From positions 1-44,884 of the forward strand of contig CALFNG010000338.1 in assembly GCA_937902985.1 (NCBI GenBank): a DNA stretch of 44,884 nucleotides, given 5' to 3'. This document shows, one piece after another, positions 21,464-28,552 of the stretch. Position numbers and translations under genes: made by a program. Position 1 is the first letter of the stretch. Every line of letters begins with the position of its first letter. The DNA is from an uncultured Myxococcales bacterium. GTDB lineage: Bacteria > Myxococcota_A > Polyangia > Polyangiales > Polyangiaceae. A model generated the notes under the pieces. The model was not told the DNA's origin. It worked only from the letters and a program-made list of their open reading frames with translations, and made no database searches.

Positions 21464-23215
21464 TCATGTCTTGGCGAGGAGCTGTTCCACGATCGGGCCC
21501 AGCGCGAGTGACGGGATGAACGTGAGGGCCCCCACGACGACGATGACGCCCACGAGCATCGCGACGAAGAGGGGCGTGTGCGTCGGAAGCGTGCCGGCCC
21601 CCGGCGGGACGAGCTTCTTTCCGGCGATCGAACCCGCGAGCGCCAGGACCACCACCTTGACCCAGAAGCGCCCGAAGAACATCGAGAGGCCGAGCGTCGT
21701 GTTGTAGAACGGCGTGTTCGCGCTCAGGCCGGCGAAGGCGCTGCCGTTGTTGTTCGCGGCCGACGAGTAGGCATAGAGCACCTCGCTGAACCCGTGAGGC
21801 CCGGGGTTGAACACACCCTTCTTGCCTGCATCGCAGACGACCGCGATCGCAGTGAATATGAGCACGGTCGCTGCCGGAAACAGGATGGCGAGCGACGCCA
21901 TCTTCATCTCGTAGGCCTCGATCTTCTTGCCGATGTACTCGGGCGTACGCCCGACCATGAGCCCGGCCACGAAGACGGCCACGACCGCGAACATCAACAC
22001 GCCGTACATGCCGGAGCCGACGCCGCCGAAGATGACCTCACCGAGCTGGATGAGCCAGAGCGGCACGAGACCGGCGAGCGGCATGAACGAGTCGTGGAAG
22101 CTGTTGACCGCGCCGCACGAGGCGCCCGTGGTCGCCGCCGCGAAGAGACCGGACGCCGAGATGCCGAAGCGCAGCTCCTTGCCTTCCATGTTGCCGCCCG
22201 ACTGCAGCGCGCTCGCGACCTGGTCGACGTGAAGCGACGTGAAGGCCGGGTTCCCCGCCTGCTCCTGGGAGACGCAGAGCCAGAGCATCGGCAGGAAGAC
22301 CACCGCCATCGCGCCGAGGATCGCCCACCCCTGCCGGGTGTCCTTGACCATGCGGCCGAACGTGTACGTGAGCGCGAACGGGATGAGCAGGAGGGCGTAG
22401 ATCTCGAGTGCGTTCGAGAGCGCGGTCGGGTTCTCGAACGGGTGCGCGGAGTTGACGTTGAAGAACCCGCCGCCGTTGGTGCCGAGCTGCTTGATGGCGA
22501 GCTGCGACGCGACGGGGCCGAGCGCGAGGAGCTGGTCGGTGACCGCGTTGCCATCGGCGTCTTTCGTCGCCTGGAGGAGCGTGACGGGGTGATACGCGCC
22601 GAAGGTCTGCACCACGCCCTGCGAGACGAAGACGAGCGCGAAGACGACGGAGAGCGGGAGCAGCACGTAGAGCGTGCAGCGCGTGAGGTCGACCCAGAAG
22701 TTGCCGATCCCGGTCGCTTGCTTGCGCGCGATGCCGCGCACGAGCGCCGCCATGACGGCGATGCCCGACGCCGCGCAGACGAAGTTCTGCACGGCGAGCC
22801 CCGACATCTGCGTCAGGTAGCTCATCGTGGTCTCGCCGCCGTAGCTCTGCCAGTTCGTGTTCGTGGCGAAGCTGACCGCCGTGTTCCAAGAGAGATCGGG
22901 CGTCAACGCGCCGAAGCCCTGCGGGTTCAGCGGCAGCATCCCCTGCAAGCGCTGGAGCACGTAGAGCACGGCGATGCCGGCCCCGTTGAAGAGGAGCATC
23001 GCGCCCGCGTACGTGGTCCACTTCATCTCGCGCTTGGCGGGATCCAGCGACACGCCGGCGAGACGGTAGATGAGCCGCTCGAGCCAGCCGAACGGGGCGT
23101 CGAGGAACGTGGGCTCGCCCTCGAAGACGCGCGCCATGAACGCGCCGAGCGGCTTGGCCGACGCGACGAGCGCGCCGAGCACGAGCACGATCTGCGCGTA
23201 GCCTTGCCAGTTCAT
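21464..23215 (-). CDS. kdpA: KdpA potassium-binding channel subunit
   Basis: 583-residue polytopic membrane protein starting MNWQGYAQIVLVLGA. The pore loops of the KdpA family are present: ATNTNWQSYGGETTMSY (117-133), GTNGGGFFNVNSAHPFENP (245-263), TTGASCGAVNSFHDSFMPLA and a fourth loop with NNNGSAFAGLS. It forms the selectivity filter of the KdpFABC complex. ATG 23215 overlaps the kdpF stop by ATGA. Confidence 0.98.
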   Translation of the reverse strand: MNWQGYAQIVLVLGALVASAKPLGAFMARVFEGEPTFLDAPFGWLERLIYRLAGVSLDPAKREMKWTTYAGAMLLFNGAGIAVLYVLQRLQGMLPLNPQGFGALTPDLSWNTAVSFATNTNWQSYGGETTMSYLTQMSGLAVQNFVCAASGIAVMAALVRGIARKQATGIGNFWVDLTRCTLYVLLPLSVVFALVFVSQGVVQTFGAYHPVTLLQATKDADGNAVTDQLLALGPVASQLAIKQLGTNGGGFFNVNSAHPFENPTALSNALEIYALLLIPFALTYTFGRMVKDTRQGWAILGAMAVVFLPMLWLCVSQEQAGNPAFTSLHVDQVASALQSGGNMEGKELRFGISASGLFAAATTGASCGAVNSFHDSFMPLAGLVPLWLIQLGEVIFGGVGSGMYGVLMFAVVAVFVAGLMVGRTPEYIGKKIEAYEMKMASLAILFPAATVLIFTAIAVVCDAGKKGVFNPGPHGFSEVLYAYSSAANNNGSAFAGLSANTPFYNTTLGLSMFFGRFWVKVVVLALAGSIAGKKLVPPGAGTLPTHTPLFVAMLVGVIVVVGALTFIPSLALGPIVEQLLAKT

Positions 23216-23304
23216 GAGAACGCCTCCGGCTTGAGCAGCGCGACGAAAAGGTAAACGAGCAGGGCGAGCGAGACGCCGCCCCCGATCACGTAGAGAACGG
23301 GCAT
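23212..23304 (-). CDS. kdpF: KdpF small membrane subunit
   Basis: 30-residue single-helix protein, MPVLYVIGGGVSLALLVYL then FVALLKPEAFS, the classical KdpF form. ATG 23304 has a strong ribosome site (GAGGAGA, 5 bp away) and its stop overlaps the kdpA start. KdpF stabilises the KdpABC complex. It starts 10 bp after the small upstream ORF. Confidence 0.95.
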   Translation of the reverse strand: MPVLYVIGGGVSLALLVYLFVALLKPEAFS

Positions 23305-23314
23305 GGAAGTCTCC

Positions 23315-23401
23315 TCAGGCGACCCGCTCGCACAGGCGAACGAGGCCCCACGTCAGGGCAAGCAGGCCGGCGGTCAGCGCCGTGTAGACGATATCCATCA
23401 T
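23315..23401 (-). CDS. Small single-helix membrane protein, first gene of the kdp operon
   Basis: 28 residues from ATG 23401 (or 27 from the adjacent ATG 23398): MMDIVYTALTAGLLALTWG followed by LVRLCERVA. One hydrophobic helix with a C-terminal LVRLCE motif and positive residue, 10 bp before kdpF. From memory, similar unannotated micro-ORFs with a W-x-LV-[RK]-LC-[ED] ending sit ahead of kdpF in other bacteria; I could not check this. It may be an accessory Kdp subunit or a regulatory leader peptide. Confidence 0.7.
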   Translation of the reverse strand: MMDIVYTALTAGLLALTWGLVRLCERVA

Positions 23402-23548
23402 GCGATTGTTGACTCCGGGCAGTGGACGGCGCGCGTCCTGGTCCTCGTCCTCGTTTAGCCGCTTGCGAATGGTTCGCCACGGGCTGACGTCTTGCCGAGA
23501 ACCTAAGCCCACGGTCCATCAAGCCGCCGTCAGGATTCGGCGACTCGA

Positions 23549-23567
23549 GATAAAGAACGCGTAAAGA
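23549..23567 (-). promoter_or_regulatory. Candidate KdpE-binding box upstream of the kdp operon
   Basis: Read on the minus strand: TCTTTACGCGTTCTTTATC, a direct repeat of TCTTTA with 11-bp period. The spacing and AT-rich TTTA half-sites resemble the KdpE site of E. coli (TTTATAC...TTTACAC), in DNA that is otherwise strongly GC-rich. It lies about 150 bp upstream of the first operon ORF on the same strand. No clear -35/-10 pair was found downstream of it. Confidence 0.6.
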
Positions 23568-23598
23568 TCGGCGCTCTGCGGCCGATCTCGTTCTCGAC

Positions 23599-23849
23599 TC
23601 AGGCAGAGCGACGCTCGGCCCGGCTCTCGTCCGATTCGCGGCGGAGCGGGCCGGTGATGAGCCGCGCGCCGCGGTCGAAGGAGATGAACGACCACGCCCA
23701 CCGGAAGAGGACGATCACCCGATTGCGGAAGCCGACGCGAAAGAGCAGGTGATGAGGGTAATCTGCACGGAGGCCCGAGCGAGCGCGCGAGCGGCGTTCA
23801 GCCCTCCGAAGCCGCCGCCGACGATCACCACGCGAGGCGAAGCGCTCAT
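23599..23849 (-). pseudogene. Type II NADH dehydrogenase (NDH-2) remnant with internal deletion
   Basis: From ATG 23849 the frame reads MSASP then RVVIVGGGFGGLNAARALAR, the start of the FAD-binding Rossmann fold of NDH-2, and then stops. One frame over, from about 23757 to the stop at 23599, the product is HHLLFRVGFRNRVIVLF, RWAWSFISFDRGARLITG, which is the membrane-anchoring C-terminal end of the same family. Roughly 300 or more central residues are missing and the join is out of frame, near 23741-23757. It is therefore a non-functional scar, or a misassembly. It lies upstream of the kdp operon on the same strand, close to the KdpE box. Confidence 0.75.
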
Positions 23850-23946
23850 CATAGGAGCGCGACGATGACACGGGGACGATTGCGAGGCCGCGTCGGAGGC
23901 GTTTCGCCGCCGGTCGCCGGCGCCGGCCGTGACCGCCAGGGGGCCG

Positions 23947-24000
23947 TCAGAAGAGATGGCTGAACGCGTAGAAGAGGCTGCCCCAACGTACCGGGCTCGT
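23947..24000 (-). pseudogene. Possible C-terminal tail of a lost outer-membrane protein
   Basis: Directly after the carboxylase stop codon, in the same frame, the sequence continues as TSPVRWGSLFYAFSHLF and stops. Alternating hydrophobic residues and a final Phe are typical of the last strand of an outer-membrane beta-barrel. It has no start of its own. It may be the scar of a deletion that joined two genes, or chance. Confidence 0.25.
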
Positions 24001-25587
24001 TCAGAACATACGCGGCCAGCTGGCGAGACGGCGTTCGCTGCGCCCGCGGTCGCCCCGCGGCCCGAGGGCCCGGCGAAGTGCTTCGACGAGCACGCGACGC
24101 GTATCGCGCGGATCGATCACATCGTGAAAGAGGCCGATGCCAGCCGCGTCCCAGGGCGCGTTCATTCGCTTCATGTTCTCGATGAGCTCCGCGCGAGGCC
24201 CGTCGGGATCGTCGAAGTCGTCGACCTTGCGGCCGAAGACGACGTTGGCAGCCGCTTCGGGCGCCATGAACGAGACGTCGGCCGTGGGCCATGCGACGAG
24301 GTAGTCGCTGCGCATATTTCCGCCGCTCATGTTGCAGTGGGCCATTCCGTACGACTTGCGGACCACGACCGAGAGGCGCGGTACGGTGCTGTGGTGCAGG
24401 GCGTCGATGAACGTCATGATTTTCAGCGGCATCTTCTTCTCTTCGGCCGCCTTGCTGACGAAGAAGCCGGGGGTGTCGTGGAAGAAGACGAGCGGGATGT
24501 GAAACGAGTCGCAGAGGCAGATGAACGCGGTCGCCTTTTCGCACGCGCCGGGCCCCATCGCTCCGGCCCGCTGCATGGGGTTATTCGCAAGAACGCCCAC
24601 GGGGTGCCCGTCGAGCCGCGCGAGCGCGGTGATGAGGCTCGGGTCGTAAAGCGCCTTGGTCTCGAGCACGCTGCCGGCGTCGAACACGCGCGTAAGGATC
24701 TTGTGCATGTCGTAAGCGACCTTGGCGCGCGCGGGCAGCACGGCGAGAATGTCGTCGAGGCGGCGGTCGGCCGGGTCCCCGCTTCGAGCCACGGGGGGCA
24801 GCTCGTCGGCGTTGTTCGGCAGGTAGGAGAGCACCCGGCGAACCAGGTTCATGCAATCACGCTCGTCGTCGGCAAAGAGGTCGACCTGGCCGGTCACCTT
24901 GGCGTGAAGCTCCCACCCGCCGATCTCTTCGCTCGTGACGATCTCGCCCGTAGCGGCGGCGAGAACCGGTGGGCCCGACACGGCCATGATCGTGCCCTTG
25001 ACCTGAATGACGACATCGGCCACCGCGGCCTTCCACGTCGGGCCGCCGTAGCACTCGCCGAGGATCGTGGCGATGAAGGGCACCCGGCGATCCCTCGGCG
25101 ATCCGTCAATCGGGTAGACCATATTCATCATGCCGGTCGCCCCCATGATGTCGGGAATGCGTGCACCGCCGCCGTCGCCCAGCGAGACGAGGGGAAAGCC
25201 CTTGAGCGCGGCGTACGCCATCGCGTCGTGGTCCTTCTTCACGCCCACGCGCCCGCCAGAGCCCGCGAGCACGGTCGCGTCTTCTCCAGACACGTAGATC
25301 GCGCGCCCTTCGATGGCCCCGTAACCGCAGACCTTGCCATCCGCCGGCGTCTTTTCCCGCGCATCCGGGAGATCGCTGTGCGACAGGAGCCCCGTCTCCC
25401 GAAAGGTGCCGGGGTCGACGAGGAGCTCGATGCGCTCCCGAACCGTGAGCTTGTTCGAGGCGTGAACCTTCGCGACCTTCGCCGGCCCTCCCATTCCGAG
25501 CGCTCTCTCGCGGCGCGTGGCCAGGTCTTCAATGCGGTGGGGGTCGCTCGGCTCGTCGGGCTGGCGGGGTCGGTGCTCGGGGGGCAT
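24001..25587 (-). CDS. Acyl-CoA carboxylase carboxyltransferase (beta) subunit
   Basis: 528 residues of the propionyl/methylmalonyl/methylcrotonyl-CoA carboxyltransferase family. Motifs: LTVRERIELLVDPGTFRE (48-65), VSGEDATVLAGSGGRVGVKK, SLGDGGGARIPDIMGATGMM, GPPVLAAATGEIVTSEEIGG, GVLANNPMQRAGAMGPGACE, FFHDTPGFFVS and MSGGNMRSDYLVAWPTADVS. It transfers a carboxyl group from carboxybiotin to an acyl-CoA. No biotin carboxylase or carrier-protein gene is in the window, so its partners must be elsewhere. The last 20 residues (Arg-rich, ending PRMF) look unlike the family and may result from a 3' rearrangement. It is divergent from the GGDEF gene, with about 120 bp between. Confidence 0.93.
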   Translation of the reverse strand: MPPEHRPRQPDEPSDPHRIEDLATRRERALGMGGPAKVAKVHASNKLTVRERIELLVDPGTFRETGLLSHSDLPDAREKTPADGKVCGYGAIEGRAIYVSGEDATVLAGSGGRVGVKKDHDAMAYAALKGFPLVSLGDGGGARIPDIMGATGMMNMVYPIDGSPRDRRVPFIATILGECYGGPTWKAAVADVVIQVKGTIMAVSGPPVLAAATGEIVTSEEIGGWELHAKVTGQVDLFADDERDCMNLVRRVLSYLPNNADELPPVARSGDPADRRLDDILAVLPARAKVAYDMHKILTRVFDAGSVLETKALYDPSLITALARLDGHPVGVLANNPMQRAGAMGPGACEKATAFICLCDSFHIPLVFFHDTPGFFVSKAAEEKKMPLKIMTFIDALHHSTVPRLSVVVRKSYGMAHCNMSGGNMRSDYLVAWPTADVSFMAPEAAANVVFGRKVDDFDDPDGPRAELIENMKRMNAPWDAAGIGLFHDVIDPRDTRRVLVEALRRALGPRGDRGRSERRLASWPRMF

Positions 25588-25706
25588 CTGCCCGTCTTAC
25601 TCCGGCAAGCGGCCTAAAGCGTATCGGTTGGAAGGGAGCTCACCGAGAAATGGGACCGCTCCCGGGCGAGAGTAACGGGTAGACTGCACTGTTGGGGGTA
25701 TTCGGC

Positions 25707-27047
25707 ATGTCCGAGTCACGCAGCGAAACGCTAGACGATGAAACCATGCGTCTACGTCTCCTGGTCGACGCGCTCGATGACTGTGCGATCCTCGCCCTCG
25801 ACAATCGGGGATGCGTAGCCCGCTGGAACCGGGGCCCCCGCGCCGAGCCTCGCGACGAAGTCGCCCTGATGGGGCGACACGTCTCGACGTTCTATCCGGA
25901 GCCCGACAGGTCCGCCGGCAAGCCCGAGCGTGACCTGCAGGCCGCCGAGATCGATGGCCGCTTCGAAGAAGAGGGCTGGCGCGTCCGGAGCGACGGGACC
26001 CCATTCTGGGCCGACGTGACGATCTCGCCCCTGCGCGACTCGGGCACGCTCGTCGGTTTCGCGTACGTCATCCGCGACTGCACGCGGAGGCACGACTCCG
26101 AGGCCCGGCTCGCGATCACCACGGCCTTGCTCCGCGCGACGATCGACTGCCTCGAAGACGGAGTCCTCGCGGCCGACATCGACGGCGAAATCCTGGTTTG
26201 CAACGACGCCGGGGTGCGGAACATCGCGCTCACGGGCGACGACGAGGGACCCGAGGGCTGGGGCCTCTTCCTGGCGGATCAGCTCACCCCTTGCCTGGCC
26301 GAGGCCACGCCGCTCGCGCGCGCACGCCATGGCGAGAAGGTTCGCCAGGTGGAGCTCTTCGCGCGGACGAAGGCGGACGTCGAAGGGCGCTGGTACTCGG
26401 TGAACGGCGCGCCGCTCCGCGACGGAATGGGCGCGATCCTCGGGAGCGTCGCCGTCGCGCGAGACATGACGGCGATGAAGACCCGTGAATCGGAGCTCAA
26501 ACAGTTGTCGCTCGTCGACGAGCTGACCGGTCTCTGCAATCGCCGCGCGTTTCTGTCGCTGGCGTCGCATCAGCTGGCCGTCGCCCGGCGGACCGGCCGC
26601 CCCGTCGCGCTCTTCTTCGTCGACCTCGATGGCCTGAAGGAGATCAACGACGCGTTCGGGCACGACCGGGGCGACGCGGTCCTGCGAGAAGCCGGCGGCA
26701 TCCTGCGCGCTTCGTTCCGCGGCTCGGACATCATCGCGCGGCTCGGGGGCGACGAGTTCGCCGTGCTCGCTCTCGACACGGACACGCACCGCGTCGAGGC
26801 GGCCCGCGCTCGCTTGCTCGCTCACGTCGATGAACTGAACTCGGCCTCCGAGCGGGCCTACTACCTCTCGATGAGCGTCGGCGCGAGCGTCCCCTCGCCG
26901 ATCGATTCCGACTCGCTCGAGGCATTGCTCGTTCGTGCCGACGGCGCCATGTACGAAGAGAAGCGAAGGCGCCGTGCGTCGCGGCCGCCGCGCGCGGAGA
27001 GCGATCACTTCAACGTCGCTGGCGCTCGAAGCCGGCGTAGGGCTTAG
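25707..27047 (+). CDS. Diguanylate cyclase with two PAS domains (PAS-PAS-GGDEF)
   Basis: 446 residues from ATG 25707 (a TTG 15 bp earlier is also possible; a GGGGG run lies 8 bp before the ATG). PAS domain 1 (about 13-125) starts LLVDALDDCAILALDNRG and ends with the PAC-like FWADVTISPLRD, FAYVIRDCTRR. PAS 2 (about 135-255) contains DGVLAADIDGEILVCNDAG. The GGDEF domain (about 268-430) has the intact active-site motif GGDEF (347-351), FFVDLDGLKEINDAFGHDRG and an inhibitory-site RGSD (338-341) exactly five residues before GGDEF, so cyclic-di-GMP synthesis with product inhibition is expected. No membrane segment is seen; probably a cytosolic sensor. Confidence 0.93.
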   Translation: MSESRSETLDDETMRLRLLVDALDDCAILALDNRGCVARWNRGPRAEPRDEVALMGRHVSTFYPEPDRSAGKPERDLQAAEIDGRFEEEGWRVRSDGTPFWADVTISPLRDSGTLVGFAYVIRDCTRRHDSEARLAITTALLRATIDCLEDGVLAADIDGEILVCNDAGVRNIALTGDDEGPEGWGLFLADQLTPCLAEATPLARARHGEKVRQVELFARTKADVEGRWYSVNGAPLRDGMGAILGSVAVARDMTAMKTRESELKQLSLVDELTGLCNRRAFLSLASHQLAVARRTGRPVALFFVDLDGLKEINDAFGHDRGDAVLREAGGILRASFRGSDIIARLGGDEFAVLALDTDTHRVEAARARLLAHVDELNSASERAYYLSMSVGASVPSPIDSDSLEALLVRADGAMYEEKRRRRASRPPRAESDHFNVAGARSRRRA

Positions 27048-27063
27048 AGCGCGACGTCGCGCG

Positions 27064-27624
27064 TCACATGCAGGCCGTGATCCCTGCTGTCGTGCAACCG
27101 CACGCGATGCTGCTCGTGCAGCAGCTCGACATGAGCCCGTTGCACTTCTTCGCGACAGGACAGTTGAGGCACGCGCTCCCTCCGGTCCCGCACGCCGACA
27201 CCGCGGTCCCCCCCTGGCACACGCCCTGAGAGTCGCAGCAGCCCGCGCAGGCCATGCACCGCGCCATCGTCGCGCCGTCGTCGGCGTCCGGGTCGGAGGC
27301 GGCGTCGTTCGACGCTCCCGCGTCTCGCCCGTCTCCGCCGTCGCCAGCGCTCGCGTCCACCCGCGCGTCTGCTGCGTCGGAGGGGCTCGAGTCGAGCGCG
27401 GCGTCGGTCTGCGACGAGCCGTCGGGAGGCGCATCGGCTTCCGCGGCGTCGAGCATGCTTCCGCCCTCGGTCGTGGGAGCCGGCGAGGCGCTGTCCGGGC
27501 CCCTCGTGAGGTCGTCGAAGCCCCAGATGTCCGCGCAGCCGACCAGGCTCGAGACGAGCGCGAATGCGAAACCGATGGCGAAGGCCCTGCGCGGAGCCGT
27601 GGCCTTCGAGGCGCGCGTCTTCAT
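27064..27624 (-). CDS. Cys-rich, Asp/Ala-rich lipoprotein
   Basis: 186 residues. Signal peptide with a clear lipobox, ALVSSLVGC, giving mature CADIWGFDDLTRGP; a C-x-x-x-(G)-F/L-D-D-L start is frequent in myxobacterial surface lipoproteins (from memory). A long acidic low-complexity linker (about 40-120) leads to a Cys cluster: CMACAGCCDSQGVCQGG, ACGTGGSACLNC, SSCCTSSIACGCTTAG. The first half of the cluster matches the lipoprotein at 14059-14613. It is the last gene of the kinase cluster, 25 bp after the periplasmic protein. Function unknown. Confidence 0.82.
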   Translation of the reverse strand: MKTRASKATAPRRAFAIGFAFALVSSLVGCADIWGFDDLTRGPDSASPAPTTEGGSMLDAAEADAPPDGSSQTDAALDSSPSDAADARVDASAGDGGDGRDAGASNDAASDPDADDGATMARCMACAGCCDSQGVCQGGTAVSACGTGGSACLNCPVAKKCNGLMSSCCTSSIACGCTTAGITACM

Positions 27625-27649
27625 CGTCTCCTCAGTTGCACGCCCATGC

Positions 27650-28552
27650 TCACCATCTTCCGTCGACGGCCACCCCCGCGGACTGCATTCCGACCGACGG
27701 AGTGATCGTCACGCCCGATCTCGGCGCGGTGAAGTAGAGCAGCGCGCCCCCCCCGACGAACGCGGCGGACACGACGAAGACCACGGTGGACGCGGCCGCC
27801 TCGGAGTGCGCGGACTTGCCGTCCGCTACGCCCTGCGCGTTGCACATGTCCGGCTGACCCCCGGTACACCCGCCGAGCGCGGTCTCGTACTTCGAGTGCG
27901 CTCCGAACCCGAGGACGCTGCCGACCACGAGGCCGACGACGCCGGCGCCGCCGACGGCGATGCCTGCGATGCGCTGCCCCTTGCCGTCCCGCGCGGGAGC
28001 CTCGGGAGCGCTCGCCGAGGCGTCGGGCGGAGCGGGCGTCGGTACCGGCGTCGCGACCGGGGCCGCCGCGCTGGACAGGAGCACGACGCGCTCGTGACGG
28101 TCCTTCTCGCCTTCGCGGATGACGAAGGACCGCTCCTCGTTCGTCTTTCCGGCAGCCCCGAACGTGAAGTGGTGCGAGCCGGGATCGATGGGGAGCGCTA
28201 CCCCTTCGAGCTTGTCGGTCAGCGGCTGGCCGTCCATCGTCACGTGCACGTCGGTGAGATCCTGGTCCGCGTCGTCCTTCACGACGAAGACGACCGTCGG
28301 CGTCGCGGCGCGCAGCTCGGTCAGACGCTGAGCGCAGTCGTCACGGACGGGGCCCGGGCAGCTCGCCGAGACGCATACGAGGAGGCGCTGCTCGGCGTCG
28401 CGCAGCTTCTCGGCCTTTCGCATCGCCTGCGAGGTCTCGTTCGCGTCGATGCACTGGTCCTTCGTGGGGTCCGCAGCGAGGGCGGGCGCGGCGAGAAAGA
28501 GCGAGGCACAACCGAGGGTCGCCGCGAGTGCGTTGCGAACGGTCACAGGCAT
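27650..28552 (-). CDS. Periplasmic/membrane protein linked to the Ser/Thr kinase
   Basis: 300 residues from ATG 28552; a signal peptide ends LAAPALAAD. Residues 30-90 form a Cys-containing helical segment (CIDANETSQAMRKAEKLRD, VCVSASCPGPVRDDC). About 90-165 resembles a PEGA/Ig-like beta-domain (TVVFVVKDDADQDLTDVHV, LPIDPGSHHFTFGAAGK). A Pro/Ala linker follows, then two hydrophobic segments (IAGIAVGGAGVVGLVVGSVL; TVVFVVSAAFVGGGALLYF). The ATG lies inside the 3' end of the kinase gene (10 bp overlap), implying translational coupling. Such proteins recur next to myxobacterial kinases (from memory). Role unknown. Confidence 0.82.
   Translation of the reverse strand: MPVTVRNALAATLGCASLFLAAPALAADPTKDQCIDANETSQAMRKAEKLRDAEQRLLVCVSASCPGPVRDDCAQRLTELRAATPTVVFVVKDDADQDLTDVHVTMDGQPLTDKLEGVALPIDPGSHHFTFGAAGKTNEERSFVIREGEKDRHERVVLLSSAAAPVATPVPTPAPPDASASAPEAPARDGKGQRIAGIAVGGAGVVGLVVGSVLGFGAHSKYETALGGCTGGQPDMCNAQGVADGKSAHSEAAASTVVFVVSAAFVGGGALLYFTAPRSGVTITPSVGMQSAGVAVDGRW

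Noticed and set aside
23849-24544. 231-codon minus open frame across the carboxylase 3' end and the gap
   Set aside because: Out of frame with the carboxylase, Arg/Pro-rich, no domain; a shadow that runs into the remnant region.
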